Source of the DNA: JAXGYX01 sp964487355
Lineage (GTDB): Bacteria > Bacillota > Clostridia > Saccharofermentanales > Fastidiosipilaceae
Length of the DNA stretch: 64,000 nucleotides
Reading direction: 5' to 3'
Assembly: GCA_964487355.1 (NCBI GenBank)
Contig: CAZAPS010000004.1
Span: 1 to 64,000 of the forward strand
A model generated the notes under the pieces. The model saw only the letters and a list, made by a program, of their open reading frames with translations. It was not told the DNA's origin and made no database searches. Made by a program: the position numbers and the translations under genes. Shown here piece by piece: positions 36,506-45,615 of this stretch (position 1 is the first letter of the stretch; each line of letters opens with the position of its first letter).

Positions 36506-37756
36506 ATGAAATATGTAATATTTTTGGGAGACGGCATGGCCGATCTTCCCTTTGCGCCTTTAAATAACAAAACACCATTGGATTTGGCGCGCAAACCGAA
36601 TATGGATCGAATGGCGGCCGGCGGATCGCTTTACAGCGTTCAAACTGTTCCGGACGGAATGCCCCCGGGCAGCGACACCGCCAACATGTCAGCCATGGGG
36701 ATCGATCCCGCCCGCTATTATAGCGGACGTTCTCCGTTGGAAGCGGTCAGCATGGGGATCGATATGAAAGACGACGATCTGGCTTTCCGCGTCAACGTGG
36801 TCACTCTGTCAGATGAGCGGCGTCTCGAAGACTGTGTCATGTTGGATTATTCGTCAGGTGAGATCACCTCCGAGGAATCCGCGCAATTGATCGCGACGCT
36901 GAAACGTGAGCTGGACAGCCAAGAGTATCAATTGTTCGCCGGCAAAAGTTACCGCCATTTGTTAATTTGGCATGGTGGTCCGCTCGGCAACGACCTGACC
37001 CCGCCTCACGATATCACCAACCGGCCGGTGCGCGAGTATCTACCTAAAGGTCCGGGCGCCGATGTCTTTTTAAATTTGATGAAAAAAAGTCGCGAACTGC
37101 TGGTCAACCATGAAGTCAATAGAGCGCGCCGCAAGCGCGGACTCAACACCGCTGACTGTCTGTGGCCGTGGGGCGAGGGCACTCGTCCGTCACTGCCACC
37201 ACTCAAGGAAAAACACGGCCTGAACGGGGCGGTGATTTCGGCGGTGGATCTGGTTCAGGGAATCGGCATCAGCAGCGGCATGAAAGTCATTCTTGTCGAA
37301 GGAGCGACCGGCACGCTGAGTTCCAACTTCAAAGGAAAGGGCGAAGCCGCGATTCAAGCTTTGCTGAACGATGTCGACTATGTGTATATTCATGTGGAAG
37401 CCCCCGACGAATGCGGTCACCAGGGCGACGCCCGCGGAAAGATTCAAGCGATCGAACAGATCGATGAACACATCGTCGGGCCGGTTTGGCAGGCCTTGGA
37501 GCGACATAGGAAAAAAACGGGTGAGCCTTATCGCATGCTGTTGTTGCCCGATCATCCAACTCCGCTGGCGACACGCACCCATTCGTCCGATCCGGTACCC
37601 GCGGTGTTGTTTGACAGCGAACGTCAGCGCGAACAACCGACCGATGCGCGCTATGACGAGGTCAGCTGTGAGCGGGCGGCGAACGGCCGGTATCCGGCGG
37701 GTCACCGTTTCTTCGCGCACTTTATCGACGACACGGTGGATCCTTTCGCGAAATGA
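36506..37756 (+). CDS. ApgM-type phosphoglycerate mutase / proposed homoserine kinase
   Basis: 416 aa. Alkaline-phosphatase superfamily, archaeal-type cofactor-independent phosphoglycerate mutase family (COG3635). The metal/nucleophile region IFLGDGMADLP (residues ~5-15), GSDTANMSAMGIDP with the catalytic Ser/Thr region, GEGTRPSLP, HVEAPDECGHQGD and LLLPDHPTPLATRTHS are visible. Bacterial members have been proposed to act as homoserine kinase in genomes lacking ThrB; homoserine dehydrogenase is 11 kb away here. Which reaction applies cannot be decided from sequence. ATG at 36506 has GGAGAG upstream; the frame extends to 36443 but without similarity. Confidence 0.88.
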   Translation: MKYVIFLGDGMADLPFAPLNNKTPLDLARKPNMDRMAAGGSLYSVQTVPDGMPPGSDTANMSAMGIDPARYYSGRSPLEAVSMGIDMKDDDLAFRVNVVTLSDERRLEDCVMLDYSSGEITSEESAQLIATLKRELDSQEYQLFAGKSYRHLLIWHGGPLGNDLTPPHDITNRPVREYLPKGPGADVFLNLMKKSRELLVNHEVNRARRKRGLNTADCLWPWGEGTRPSLPPLKEKHGLNGAVISAVDLVQGIGISSGMKVILVEGATGTLSSNFKGKGEAAIQALLNDVDYVYIHVEAPDECGHQGDARGKIQAIEQIDEHIVGPVWQALERHRKKTGEPYRMLLLPDHPTPLATRTHSSDPVPAVLFDSERQREQPTDARYDEVSCERAANGRYPAGHRFFAHFIDDTVDPFAK

Positions 37757-38099
37757 TCTGATCCTGTCACATACCGGCCCACAAGTCCCGGTATGATTCA
37801 CCAATTAAAAAACCAGTCATATCATGCGCACCGCCAAGGTTGGGTGGCGACCCGATTTTGGCGGTGTTTCGCATCTGTCGAGAATTCACTACAGAAATAT
37901 CTTGTCGAGGTCACACAAGGTGACATCTTTCACCCATGCGCACAAGAAACCGTCTTCGCTCACAATGATCAATCAAACCGGGAACCGACAAAGTCGCATA
38001 AAAAAACAAGCCCGCGAATCACCGAACTCGTCTCACTATCAGCCATGATAATTTAAGCAAAATGCTAAATGGCGCAATCTTTTGATCACTTGATTAACG
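37757..38099. other. Convergent intergenic region between the ApgM-type gene and prmA
   Basis: 343 bp with no supported gene. A stem CATACCGG / CCGGTATG (37770-37777 with 37788-37795) lies just after the ApgM-type stop but has no T run, so it is only a weak terminator candidate. Open frames here have no ribosome binding site or family resemblance. Confidence 0.55.
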
Positions 38100-39038
38100 C
38101 TAAATCTTACACAAAAACGCGTTCCATCCTTCTTTATGTCGATGCTCAATCACCTCAAGAGCGGCTTCTTCCAGTTTCGCCAGCACCTCTTGTTTTTTAT
38201 GATCGACAATCCCACTGCAGATAAACAGACCGCCCGGTTTGAGCCTGTCACGGACTTTAAGGGCCTCTGCTGAGATCACGTCAGCGACAATGTTCATTAA
38301 AATGACATCATAGCTCGCACGAGGGGCGTCTTTCAATTCACCTGACAAGCAGTTCACCAACGCGTCAACCCGGTTTACAATCGCGTTGGCGGCGGCTACC
38401 TCAACCGCTTCAGGGTCGATGTCCAGTGCGTCAACCGACGCGGCCCCCAGAAGAACGGCCGCTATGCTTAAAATGCCACTGCCGGTTCCCACGTCCAAAA
38501 CGGTTTTATCCGCCGGAGGAAAATCATCCAACAATTCCGCGGCCAACATGGTTGACGTGTGACTGCCAGTGCCAAAGGCCATACCGGGGTCCAGCCACAT
38601 CACCAACTCTCCTTGGAGGGCATCATAAGTCTCCCATGAAGGGCAGACGACCAGACGGCGGGAAATATGGATCGGTTTATAAAATCGTTTCCAACTGTTT
38701 GCCCAATCCTCCTCTTCGATCAGCCGCAAGCTGTGCCAGCCTTCGCCCACAGGCAAAAACATTCCAACACGATCCAAAGCGCACTCAATCCTGGCTCGAA
38801 AAGAGGGCACGTCATCCAGCACGGTGGAAGGAAAATAAGCGGCGATCGAGACATGATCCGGCAGTGATGACTCAAATTCGTCATCTGAGACGATCAATGA
38901 CCCCGGCGCGTGAATCATACGCAAAATCTCGGCCGGATCCTGAGTGGCCAGGCCCTGAGCGCCTTCATTTAAAAGCGCTTCGCCCACCGCGTCCGCGGCC
39001 GCCTCCGTGGTCCTTATTTTCAATTCCGCATAGGGCAT
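38100..39038 (-). CDS. prmA: Ribosomal protein L11 methyltransferase
   Basis: 312 aa. SAM-dependent trimethylation of L11. EEDWANSWKRFYKPIHISRRLVV in the substrate-binding part, GMAFGTGSHTSTMLAAELL, TVLDVGTGSGILSIAA (motif I) and VILMNIVADVI (motif IV) are diagnostic. ATG at 39038 has GGAG 6 nt upstream; a TTG at 39050 overlaps it. Last gene of the hrcA-grpE-dnaK-dnaJ-prmA operon, a common Firmicutes order. Confidence 0.95.
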   Translation of the reverse strand: MPYAELKIRTTEAAADAVGEALLNEGAQGLATQDPAEILRMIHAPGSLIVSDDEFESSLPDHVSIAAYFPSTVLDDVPSFRARIECALDRVGMFLPVGEGWHSLRLIEEEDWANSWKRFYKPIHISRRLVVCPSWETYDALQGELVMWLDPGMAFGTGSHTSTMLAAELLDDFPPADKTVLDVGTGSGILSIAAVLLGAASVDALDIDPEAVEVAAANAIVNRVDALVNCLSGELKDAPRASYDVILMNIVADVISAEALKVRDRLKPGGLFICSGIVDHKKQEVLAKLEEAALEVIEHRHKEGWNAFLCKI

Positions 39039-39120
39039 CTTGTTCTCCAAATCATTCTGTCAACCAGCCATACGAAAAAATCGACCGCGATCTTCAGCGT
39101 CATCATTTCGCGCACGGCTC

Positions 39121-40254
39121 TCAATTGAACAGATCCTTCAACTTGCTGAAGAAACTTCCTCTTTTTTGGTAGTTTTTCTCACAGCAGGAATCATCAAACT
39201 CACGAATTTTATCCTTCTGTTCTTCGGACAGATGTCTGGGAACTTCAAGATTCAAAGTGACAACATGATCGCCCCTTTGTCCCTGGCGGCGGATCACCGG
39301 GATGCCTTTGCCACCCAGCGTCACGATGTCACCCGGCTGGGTGCCTTCCTTGATGATATGTTTCACAGTTCCATCGATGGTCGGGATCTCAATTTCGCCG
39401 CCCAGCGCCGCCTGAGCGAAGGTGATCGGCACTTCACAATAAGTGTTATAGCCTCTGCGCGTGAAAACCGAATGAGGTCTAATGCTTATCTCAATGTACA
39501 AATCTCCCGGAGGTCCACCGTTATAACCGGCTTCACCTTCTCCTCTCAAGCTAAGCATCTCGTTCTCATTGATACCGGCGGGGACTTTGACATGTAGTTT
39601 CTTACGCACGTGTCGGCGGCCGGCGCCGTGGCAGACTTCACAAGCTTCTTTGATGATTTTTCCGGTCCCACCACATTGATCACAGGCGCTTTGCACCATC
39701 GACACACCAAAAATCGTCTGGCGTTTTGTCTGAATGGTTCCACTGCCATGACATTTGGAACAGGTCTCAGGCTGAGTGCCGGTCTTCGCGCCACTACCTC
39801 CGCAAGTGTCACACAAATCCTCACGATTGATCGTGATGTCACGTTCCGTGCCGAAGGCGGCTTCCATAAACTCCAGCGTCATTCGATACTTCATATCCGC
39901 GCCACGTCTCGGGGCATTGCGATTGACCGCGCCTCCGCCACCAAAACCGCCACCGAAAAACTGATTCAGGATATCACTGAAATCAAAGCCGAAGTCCGCG
40001 GAACTGAAATCACCAAAGCCTTGTCCGCTGGCGCCCGCGAAACCAAATTGGTCGTACTGTTGACGTTTTTGCGGATCACTCAGCACACCGTAAGCCTCAT
40101 TGATTTCTTTAAACTTCTCTTCGGCCGCGTGATCGCCCGGATGAAGGTCGGGATGATATTGTTTCGCCAGCTTGCGATAAGCCTTCTTCAACTCATCCTC
40201 GCCACAATTTTTCGCGACGCCCAGCACCTCATAGTAATCTCTTTTTTCTGCCAC
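39121..40254 (-). CDS. dnaJ: Chaperone DnaJ (Hsp40, type I)
   Basis: 377 aa. J-domain with HPD (KQYHPDLHPGD, ~33-43), a Gly/Phe-rich segment (GFGFDFSDILNQFFGGGFGGGG...), four CxxCxGxG zinc repeats (CDTCGGSG, CSKCHGSG, CDQCGGTG, CEVCHGAG), and the C-terminal substrate domain. Starts with GTG at 40254, with AGGAGG 5 nt upstream. Co-chaperone of DnaK in the same operon. Confidence 0.97.
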   Translation of the reverse strand: MAEKRDYYEVLGVAKNCGEDELKKAYRKLAKQYHPDLHPGDHAAEEKFKEINEAYGVLSDPQKRQQYDQFGFAGASGQGFGDFSSADFGFDFSDILNQFFGGGFGGGGAVNRNAPRRGADMKYRMTLEFMEAAFGTERDITINREDLCDTCGGSGAKTGTQPETCSKCHGSGTIQTKRQTIFGVSMVQSACDQCGGTGKIIKEACEVCHGAGRRHVRKKLHVKVPAGINENEMLSLRGEGEAGYNGGPPGDLYIEISIRPHSVFTRRGYNTYCEVPITFAQAALGGEIEIPTIDGTVKHIIKEGTQPGDIVTLGGKGIPVIRRQGQRGDHVVTLNLEVPRHLSEEQKDKIREFDDSCCEKNYQKRGSFFSKLKDLFN

Positions 40255-40290
40255 ATGGACCTCCTGGTTGATGCCAATCAGTTACAAGCG

Positions 40291-40324
40291 CATACCCGTC
40301 CGCAGGCGGACGGGTATGTTTTTT
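40291..40324. other. Perfect 12-bp hairpin between dnaK and dnaJ
   Basis: CATACCCGTCCG / CGGACGGGTATG with a 4-nt loop. The T6 run lies on the plus strand, so in the dnaK-dnaJ transcript the stem is preceded by A6 rather than followed by U6. It is more likely an mRNA-processing or stability element, or a plus-strand (antisense) terminator, than a terminator of dnaK. Confidence 0.7.
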
Positions 40325-40396
40325 ATACAGTAAATCATACATAAGTTGAACAATTCAGCCAACTGTCAGATGTGGATCAATTCACCTTCAGCCATT

Positions 40397-42235
40397 TCAC
40401 TCATCGCCGCCGGCATCCTTGAAATCCGCCTCATAAGTTCCACCCGGAGCCGGTCCCTGATCAGCCTGCGGATCCACGTTGGCACCATCTTGTGGCTGTT
40501 CGGCGCTTTGTTGATACAACCGCTCGCTTACCGCGTAGGTCGCTTTTTGCAACTCTTCAGTGTCCGCTTTTATCTCATCCATGTTATCCGCGCTGATGCT
40601 GCCCTTCAGTTTTGTCACCGCGGTCTCGATGTTGGTTTTTTCCTGATCGGTTAGCTGGTCAGCCAAATCCTTCATTGTTTTTTCGGCGGTGTATATCGTG
40701 GACTCGGCCGTGTTCTTCGCTTCGATTTTCTCTTTGGTCAGCTTGTCCTCTTCGGCGTATTTCTCCGCGTCACGTACCGCGCGGTCGATCTCTTCATCGC
40801 TTAACTTGGTCGACGCTTTAATCTGGATTTTTTGTTCTTTGCCTGTGCCGGTATCCTTGGCCGCCACATTGACAATGCCATTTGCGTCAATATCGAATGT
40901 GACCTCGATCTGTGGGACTCCTCGAGGAGCGGACGCGATGCCGTCCAACACAAAGTGCGCCAGGGATTTATTGTCGCGGGCGAATTCACGTTCACCTTGC
41001 AGGACATGAATCTCAACTTGGGTCTGATTATCCGCCGCGGTTGAGAAAATCTGACTCTTTTTTGTCGGGATGGTTGTGTTGCGCTCGATCAGGCGGGTGC
41101 AGATGCCTCCCAGCGTCTCAATTCCCAACGAGAGCGGAGTGACGTCGAGCAACAGTAGATCATCGACATCTCCGACCAACACACCCGCTTGAATGGCGGC
41201 GCCCATCGCCACACACTCATCCGGGTTGAGTCCTTTAAACGGCTCTTTGCCGAAAAACGCCTTGACCGCTTCCTGGACAGCGGGCACGCGGGTCGAGCCA
41301 CCGACCAGCAAGATCTTGGAGATCGCGTCTTTGTCCAGTCCGGAGTCGCTCATCGCGCTGCGCAACGGAACCATACTGGCTTCCACAAGGTCCGCGGTCA
41401 ACTCATCAAACTTCGCTTTTGTCAAAGTCAGGTCCAGGTGTTTTGTACCGGTCGCGTCGGCGGTGATATAAGGAAGGTTGATGTTCGTGGTGGTGACACC
41501 GGACAGTTCGATCTTCGCCTTCTCGGCAGCGTCTCTAAGACGTTGCATGGCCATGCGATCCTGGTTCAAGTCGATGCCCTGATCCTTTTTGAACTCTTCG
41601 ATCATCCAGTCCACGACTCTTTGGTCAAAATCATCGCCGCCCAGACGGTTGTTGCCATTGGTGGCCAACACTTGGAACACGCCGTCGCCGATTTCCAGGA
41701 TCGAGACGTCAAAGGTGCCGCCGCCCAGGTCAAAAACAACAATGTTCTGATCTTCTTCTTTGTCCAGTCCATAAGCGAGCGCGGCCGCGGTCGGCTCGTT
41801 GATGATGCGCAACACTTCCAGGCCGGCGATCTTTCCGGCGTCATGCGTCGCTTGGCGCTGGGAGTCACTAAAATAAGCCGGCACGGTGATGACCGCCTGC
41901 TGCACGGTGTCGCCCAGATACGCCTCGGCGTCGGCTTTCATTTTTTGCAAAATCATCGCTGAGATTTCCTGTGGCGAATAAGTTTTTTCATCGATGTCAA
42001 CTTTATAAGAGCTGCCCATTTCGCGTTTGATCGACTGAATGGTCCGATCCGGATTGGTCACAGCCTGACGTTTCGCCACCTGTCCAACCAGCCGCTCCCC
42101 ATCTTTGGTGAACGCCACCACCGAAGGTGTTGTGCGATTACCCTCAGGGTTGGGTATGACGATTGGCTCTCCGCCCTCTAACACCGCAACACATGAATTC
42201 GTCGTTCCCAGGTCAATTCCAATTACTTTAGCCAT
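40397..42235 (-). CDS. dnaK: Chaperone DnaK (Hsp70)
   Basis: 612 aa. ATPase domain: IGIDLGTTNSCVAVLEGGEP, VITVPAYFSDSQRQAT, VFDLGGGTFDVSILE, ILLVGGSTRVPAVQEAV; substrate domain from ~385 (LLLDVTPLSLGIETLGG); C-terminal lid ending in an acidic, Gly/Asp-rich tail (GGTYEADFKDAGGDE). AGGAGG precedes the ATG. Confidence 0.98.
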   Translation of the reverse strand: MAKVIGIDLGTTNSCVAVLEGGEPIVIPNPEGNRTTPSVVAFTKDGERLVGQVAKRQAVTNPDRTIQSIKREMGSSYKVDIDEKTYSPQEISAMILQKMKADAEAYLGDTVQQAVITVPAYFSDSQRQATHDAGKIAGLEVLRIINEPTAAALAYGLDKEEDQNIVVFDLGGGTFDVSILEIGDGVFQVLATNGNNRLGGDDFDQRVVDWMIEEFKKDQGIDLNQDRMAMQRLRDAAEKAKIELSGVTTTNINLPYITADATGTKHLDLTLTKAKFDELTADLVEASMVPLRSAMSDSGLDKDAISKILLVGGSTRVPAVQEAVKAFFGKEPFKGLNPDECVAMGAAIQAGVLVGDVDDLLLLDVTPLSLGIETLGGICTRLIERNTTIPTKKSQIFSTAADNQTQVEIHVLQGEREFARDNKSLAHFVLDGIASAPRGVPQIEVTFDIDANGIVNVAAKDTGTGKEQKIQIKASTKLSDEEIDRAVRDAEKYAEEDKLTKEKIEAKNTAESTIYTAEKTMKDLADQLTDQEKTNIETAVTKLKGSISADNMDEIKADTEELQKATYAVSERLYQQSAEQPQDGANVDPQADQGPAPGGTYEADFKDAGGDE

Positions 42236-42372
42236 ATTATTTTCCTCCTGATTATCAAAATATATTTGAAAGCTATCCGCTATTTCAATTTTTATGGTCT
42301 ATGAGCCGGTCCTTTATCTAATTCGCAAATTTACTGTACTCTGGCGAATTATTTCGACACGTCAACTATATT

Positions 42373-42392
42373 GTGGCGAATTAATTCGCCAC
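42373..42392. repeat. 20-bp perfect palindrome at the grpE stop, within degenerate repeats
   Basis: GTGGCGAATTAATTCGCCAC covers the last codons and stop of grpE. Related pieces flank it: CTGGCGAATTA near 42338 and ACTATACTGTGTCGAAT near 42397, giving three degenerate copies of a ~20-bp CTxTxxTGTGGCGAATTA-like unit in the 145-bp grpE-dnaK gap. Possible mRNA stem or protein site. Confidence 0.75.
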
Positions 42393-43004
42393 TTTGACTA
42401 TACTGTGTCGAATCACACGGTCACCTCGAATATAACCGGTCTCCAACTCTTCGACTATCTCCTGCTCTCCATACGCCTCATCATCTATATGTAAAACCGC
42501 CGAGTGCAAGTTCGGATCAAAAGTCTGACCCAAAGCCTCAATTTTTTTCACACCTTCTTTATTCAACGTGTCACAAGCTTGCTTCAGCACCATCTCGACA
42601 CCTTGTCGAAATTGCGCGATCACGTCATTTTCCTCAACTTGCTCGGCCGCGGCAAGCGCGCGCTCCAGATTGTCAATCACAGGCAGCCAATCGGTGACCA
42701 CATCTATCACCGAGTCAGCGTAGAGCGCCTCTTTCTCCTGCCTGGTACGCCTGCGAAAATTGTCATATTCCGCCATTAGGCGCATGTGCTTGTCTGACAG
42801 CTGGCAGAGCTCAGTCCGAAGTTGTTCGGTCTCAGACCCGACATCCTCCGCTTCGTCGTCCTCGCACGCTTCAGAGTTGTTCTCCTCGTCCGGAGTGTCC
42901 GCCCGTTCCGTCTCTTCCGAAACGGATTCCGGCGCGGGATCCTCTGTCACCGCCTCGCCAACTTCCGGCTGATCTTCCGGTCCACTTCTCTTTTGCTCTT
43001 TTTT
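42381..43004 (-). CDS. grpE: Nucleotide exchange factor GrpE
   Basis: 207 aa. A ~75-residue acidic, disordered N-terminus, then the coiled-coil dimer helix (ELCQLSDKHMRLMAEYDNFRRRTRQEKE) and the beta-wing domain ending GYIRGDRVIRHSIVKVA. ATG at 43004 chosen for AAGGAG 8 nt upstream; the ATG at 43040 lacks one. ADP release from DnaK; same operon. Confidence 0.95.
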   Translation of the reverse strand, partial: KKEQKRSGPEDQPEVGEAVTEDPAPESVSEETERADTPDEENNSEACEDDEAEDVGSETEQLRTELCQLSDKHMRLMAEYDNFRRRTRQEKEALYADSVIDVVTDWLPVIDNLERALAAAEQVEENDVIAQFRQGVEMVLKQACDTLNKEGVKKIEALGQTFDPNLHSAVLHIDDEAYGEQEIVEELETGYIRGDRVIRHSIVKVAN

Positions 43005-43078
43005 CATATACTGTTCTCCTTCCGGTGATTGATTATTCATTCACGGCCACGATCCATTTCCTAGGCACAGTGAAATCG

Positions 43079-44203
43079 TCAACTGTCAGTTTCAATTGGT
43101 TCTGATGGCAGGGATTGCTGTATTTCATAACGAACAAAACGAATCCTGCTAATCACGTCGTCGTAGTTCATGCGCTTGGGGCCAATCACGCTGATATCGC
43201 CCAATAGCTGATCGCCCAGCTGGTAGGTCGTGGTGACAAAACTACAGTCCTCGAGCGTCTCAATCGCGATCTCCTGTCCAATTCGGATCATGAAGTAATC
43301 AGGATAGGCTCTGCGGCCTTCGGCCTCGGCCAACGGATCTGAATGCTCTTCAATTACCGTTTCACCCGCCGATCCGTCACTCATCCGGTCCGCCAACATG
43401 CCGACCACCATACCACCGTCTTTAGTCAATGTGTCCATCACATTCATGGCTCGATCAACATCGCGAAATTCCGGATGCTGAAATAAATTGGTGATTCCGT
43501 TGGTGTACGTCTCCAAATTTTCAGCCTGCTTGATTGAAACATAGGCCTCGTACAATACCTGATTCAACAAACTGTCCGGCAACTCAATTGAATATGCGCT
43601 TGTCTCCACCGTCACCATTGTGATGTCGCTCAGGCGCTTGCCTTGAAGACCCTGTTCCACAGTGTTGGCGATCTCGATCAACTGTTCCAGTGTGAACATG
43701 TTCGGCACACGCGCCATACGGTTTTTAACCAGCCCACCGTTGACGACCACAACTATCAAGGCGCGGCCGGGTTCGATCATCAAAATTTTCAATTGTCGCA
43801 AAGTGGAGTCTTTGGAATGTGGCGCGACAGCCAAAGCCGCGTAACCGGTTGTTTCGGAAAGCAACTCCGCTGTTTTTCGCAGAATCGGCTTAAATCCACT
43901 GAACACATCGTTCAGATCATTTTCCATCCGCGTCTTTTCATCTTCCGGTAAATCGGTCAATGTCATCAACGAGTCAACATAGGCCCGATATCCCTCATCG
44001 GTGGGAATCCGCCCGGCGGACGTGTGAGGCTGCATCAAGTAACCTTGTTTCTCGAGTTCCGATAAAATGTTGCGCACCGTCGCTGAGCTAAGATTTAAAT
44101 TATGACGTGTGACAATACTTTTGGAGCCGACCGGCTCGGCGGTCGCGATATAGTCATCCACGACAGCTTTTAAAATTACACTTTTTCGTCCGTCCAGTGA
44201 CAT
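43079..44203 (-). CDS. hrcA: Heat-inducible transcription repressor HrcA
   Basis: 374 aa. N-terminal winged helix (KSVILKAVVDDYIATAEPVGSKSIV..., LSSATVRNILSELEKQGYLMQPHTSAGRIPTDEGYR), then a GAF-like effector domain and dimerisation region; C-terminal IGPKRMNYDDVISRIRFV is typical. It binds CIRCE; a perfect CIRCE lies in its own promoter at 44278-44304, so the operon is autoregulated. GAGGAGG precedes the ATG. Confidence 0.97.
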   Translation of the reverse strand: MSLDGRKSVILKAVVDDYIATAEPVGSKSIVTRHNLNLSSATVRNILSELEKQGYLMQPHTSAGRIPTDEGYRAYVDSLMTLTDLPEDEKTRMENDLNDVFSGFKPILRKTAELLSETTGYAALAVAPHSKDSTLRQLKILMIEPGRALIVVVVNGGLVKNRMARVPNMFTLEQLIEIANTVEQGLQGKRLSDITMVTVETSAYSIELPDSLLNQVLYEAYVSIKQAENLETYTNGITNLFQHPEFRDVDRAMNVMDTLTKDGGMVVGMLADRMSDGSAGETVIEEHSDPLAEAEGRRAYPDYFMIRIGQEIAIETLEDCSFVTTTYQLGDQLLGDISVIGPKRMNYDDVISRIRFVRYEIQQSLPSEPIETDS

Positions 44204-44277
44204 GTCAACCTCCTCACCATTGATTTAACGTAAAAAAATCTTTTCTATCAAAAAGGCCAAAAGCCCGTTTCACAGAA

Positions 44278-44304
44278 TTAGCACTCATTTCTTCAGAGTG
44301 CTAA
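44278..44304. promoter_or_regulatory. CIRCE operator
   Basis: TTAGCACTC-N9-GAGTGCTAA, a perfect match to the HrcA operator consensus, 75 bp upstream of hrcA and immediately downstream of its promoter. Confidence 0.97.
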
Positions 44305-44308
44305 CGTT

Positions 44309-44337
44309 AATTTACCACCACATTTGACATTAGTCAA
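44309..44337 (-). promoter_or_regulatory. Probable sigma-A promoter of the hrcA operon
   Basis: Minus strand: TTGACT (44337-44332), 17-bp spacer, TAAATT (44314-44309). The start site would fall within or at the edge of CIRCE, as in other HrcA operons. Confidence 0.7.
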
Positions 44338-44397
44338 TGAATATCAATGTCAATTTGATGAACGTTTCATGAATAGTGGGATTTGCTCGATGGTCTA

Positions 44398-45615
44398 TCA
44401 AATAAAAGACATAAAGACTTGATTCGCCAAATCCATGCCTAAATCGGTCAGGAAATAGCGGTCCGCCTGATGCTCAAGCAGGCCGGCCACGCACAAACGC
44501 CGCAATTCAGCGCGCAGATCGGGTGGTATCGGCACACCAAAACGTTCACTAAATTCGGCGCCGCCAATGCCCGATCTGACCCGCAGGCCCAAAAGAAAAA
44601 ACTCTTTCATGGCTTCGGTCCGACCGATGATCTCTTCCACGACGCGGTCAACCGATCGATCGATCACCCCATCTTGAGTTTCATCCTCGGATTGTCCTTG
44701 GCCGTCGTAGTGATCCAAGTACCGCCGCAGATCGTCTGTGTTTGAATAGCGAATTCCGCCAACATACGAATGTGCCCCGCAGCCAAATCCATAGTATGGG
44801 GCCGCGTTCCAATAAGTTAAATTGTGGCGGGATTCAAAACCGGGCCGCGCGGCGTTGCTGATTTCATACTGTCTCAAGCCGTGACGCTCCAAATGACGCA
44901 CCGCCGCATGATAAAGGGCGCGTTCAGTTTCATCGTCCGGCAACATTTCTTCCCCTGCCGGACCCGCGAAAAGATCCCAAAATGGCGTGTCCGGTTCAAT
45001 GATCAATGAATAAAACGAAATATGAGACACACCTTCGTTCAACATGAGATCCAAAGTTTCAAGTACGTCATCCACGGATTGATCCGGCAAACCAAGCATG
45101 ATGTCACCGTTGATATCGCTCCAGCCCCGGGATTTCGCGGCGCGGACAAACCGGACGAATTCCTCACGGCTGTGAAGTCTGCCCAAAAATTTCAGCAGCT
45201 TTGGCTGTGCCGCCTGAAGACCGATGCTCAAGCGATTGAAACCTGCCATCTTTAACTGTTTCAACCACTCGTCAGACGCCGACACGGGGTTTGCCTCGAC
45301 CGTTATTTCCGCGTCTTTCGTCACCCCCGGATGCTGCCTCAATTCGTTTAAGATGTCGATCAGATAGTTGGCGGGAACTATGTTAGGCGTGCCTCCGCCA
45401 AAATAGACCGAACGCAACGGGCGCAATTCACCTTTTTCACAAAATGAGTCTTTCTTGGTAATCCTCAACACCCGTCTGATCTCAGTTTGAAGCGCCTTGG
45501 TGTAAGCCTCAACCCGCCTCTCTTCACCGCAGTAAGAGACAAAATCACAATAGCCACATTTTCGTGAACAAAAAGGCAGGTGGATATAGGCGGCGTCAGG
45601 AGATTGATGTTTCAA
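44398..45615 (-). CDS. hemW: Heme chaperone HemW (radical SAM)
   Basis: 405 aa. Radical-SAM cluster motif C16-x3-C20-x2-C23 (CSRKCGYC) near the N-terminus without the extra Cys/aromatic signature of HemN, then YFGGGTPNIV, LSIGLQAAQPKLLKFLGR, and the HemW-type HNLTYWNAAPYYGFGCGAHSY. Functions in heme delivery rather than coproporphyrinogen oxidation. Starts with TTG at 45615, with GGGAGGG a few nt upstream; both lie inside the end of the DUF4276-like gene (20-bp overlap), so it is coupled to that gene. hemW commonly precedes hrcA in Firmicutes. Confidence 0.93.
   Translation of the reverse strand: MKHQSPDAAYIHLPFCSRKCGYCDFVSYCGEERRVEAYTKALQTEIRRVLRITKKDSFCEKGELRPLRSVYFGGGTPNIVPANYLIDILNELRQHPGVTKDAEITVEANPVSASDEWLKQLKMAGFNRLSIGLQAAQPKLLKFLGRLHSREEFVRFVRAAKSRGWSDINGDIMLGLPDQSVDDVLETLDLMLNEGVSHISFYSLIIEPDTPFWDLFAGPAGEEMLPDDETERALYHAAVRHLERHGLRQYEISNAARPGFESRHNLTYWNAAPYYGFGCGAHSYVGGIRYSNTDDLRRYLDHYDGQGQSEDETQDGVIDRSVDRVVEEIIGRTEAMKEFFLLGLRVRSGIGGAEFSERFGVPIPPDLRAELRRLCVAGLLEHQADRYFLTDLGMDLANQVFMSFI

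Noticed and set aside
37770..37795. Terminator after the ApgM-type gene
   Set aside because: The stem is good but lacks a T run; kept only as part of the intergenic note.
37793..38056. 87-codon plus-strand frame in the ApgM-prmA gap
   Set aside because: No ribosome binding site, no family resemblance, second overlapping frame of similar size; treated as non-coding.
38426..39172. 248-codon plus-strand open frame opposite prmA
   Set aside because: Arg/Pro-rich antisense translation of prmA without a ribosome binding site.
41189..41962. 257-codon plus-strand open frame inside dnaK
   Set aside because: Antisense open frames opposite dnaK are a well-known by-product of its codon use; no start signals.
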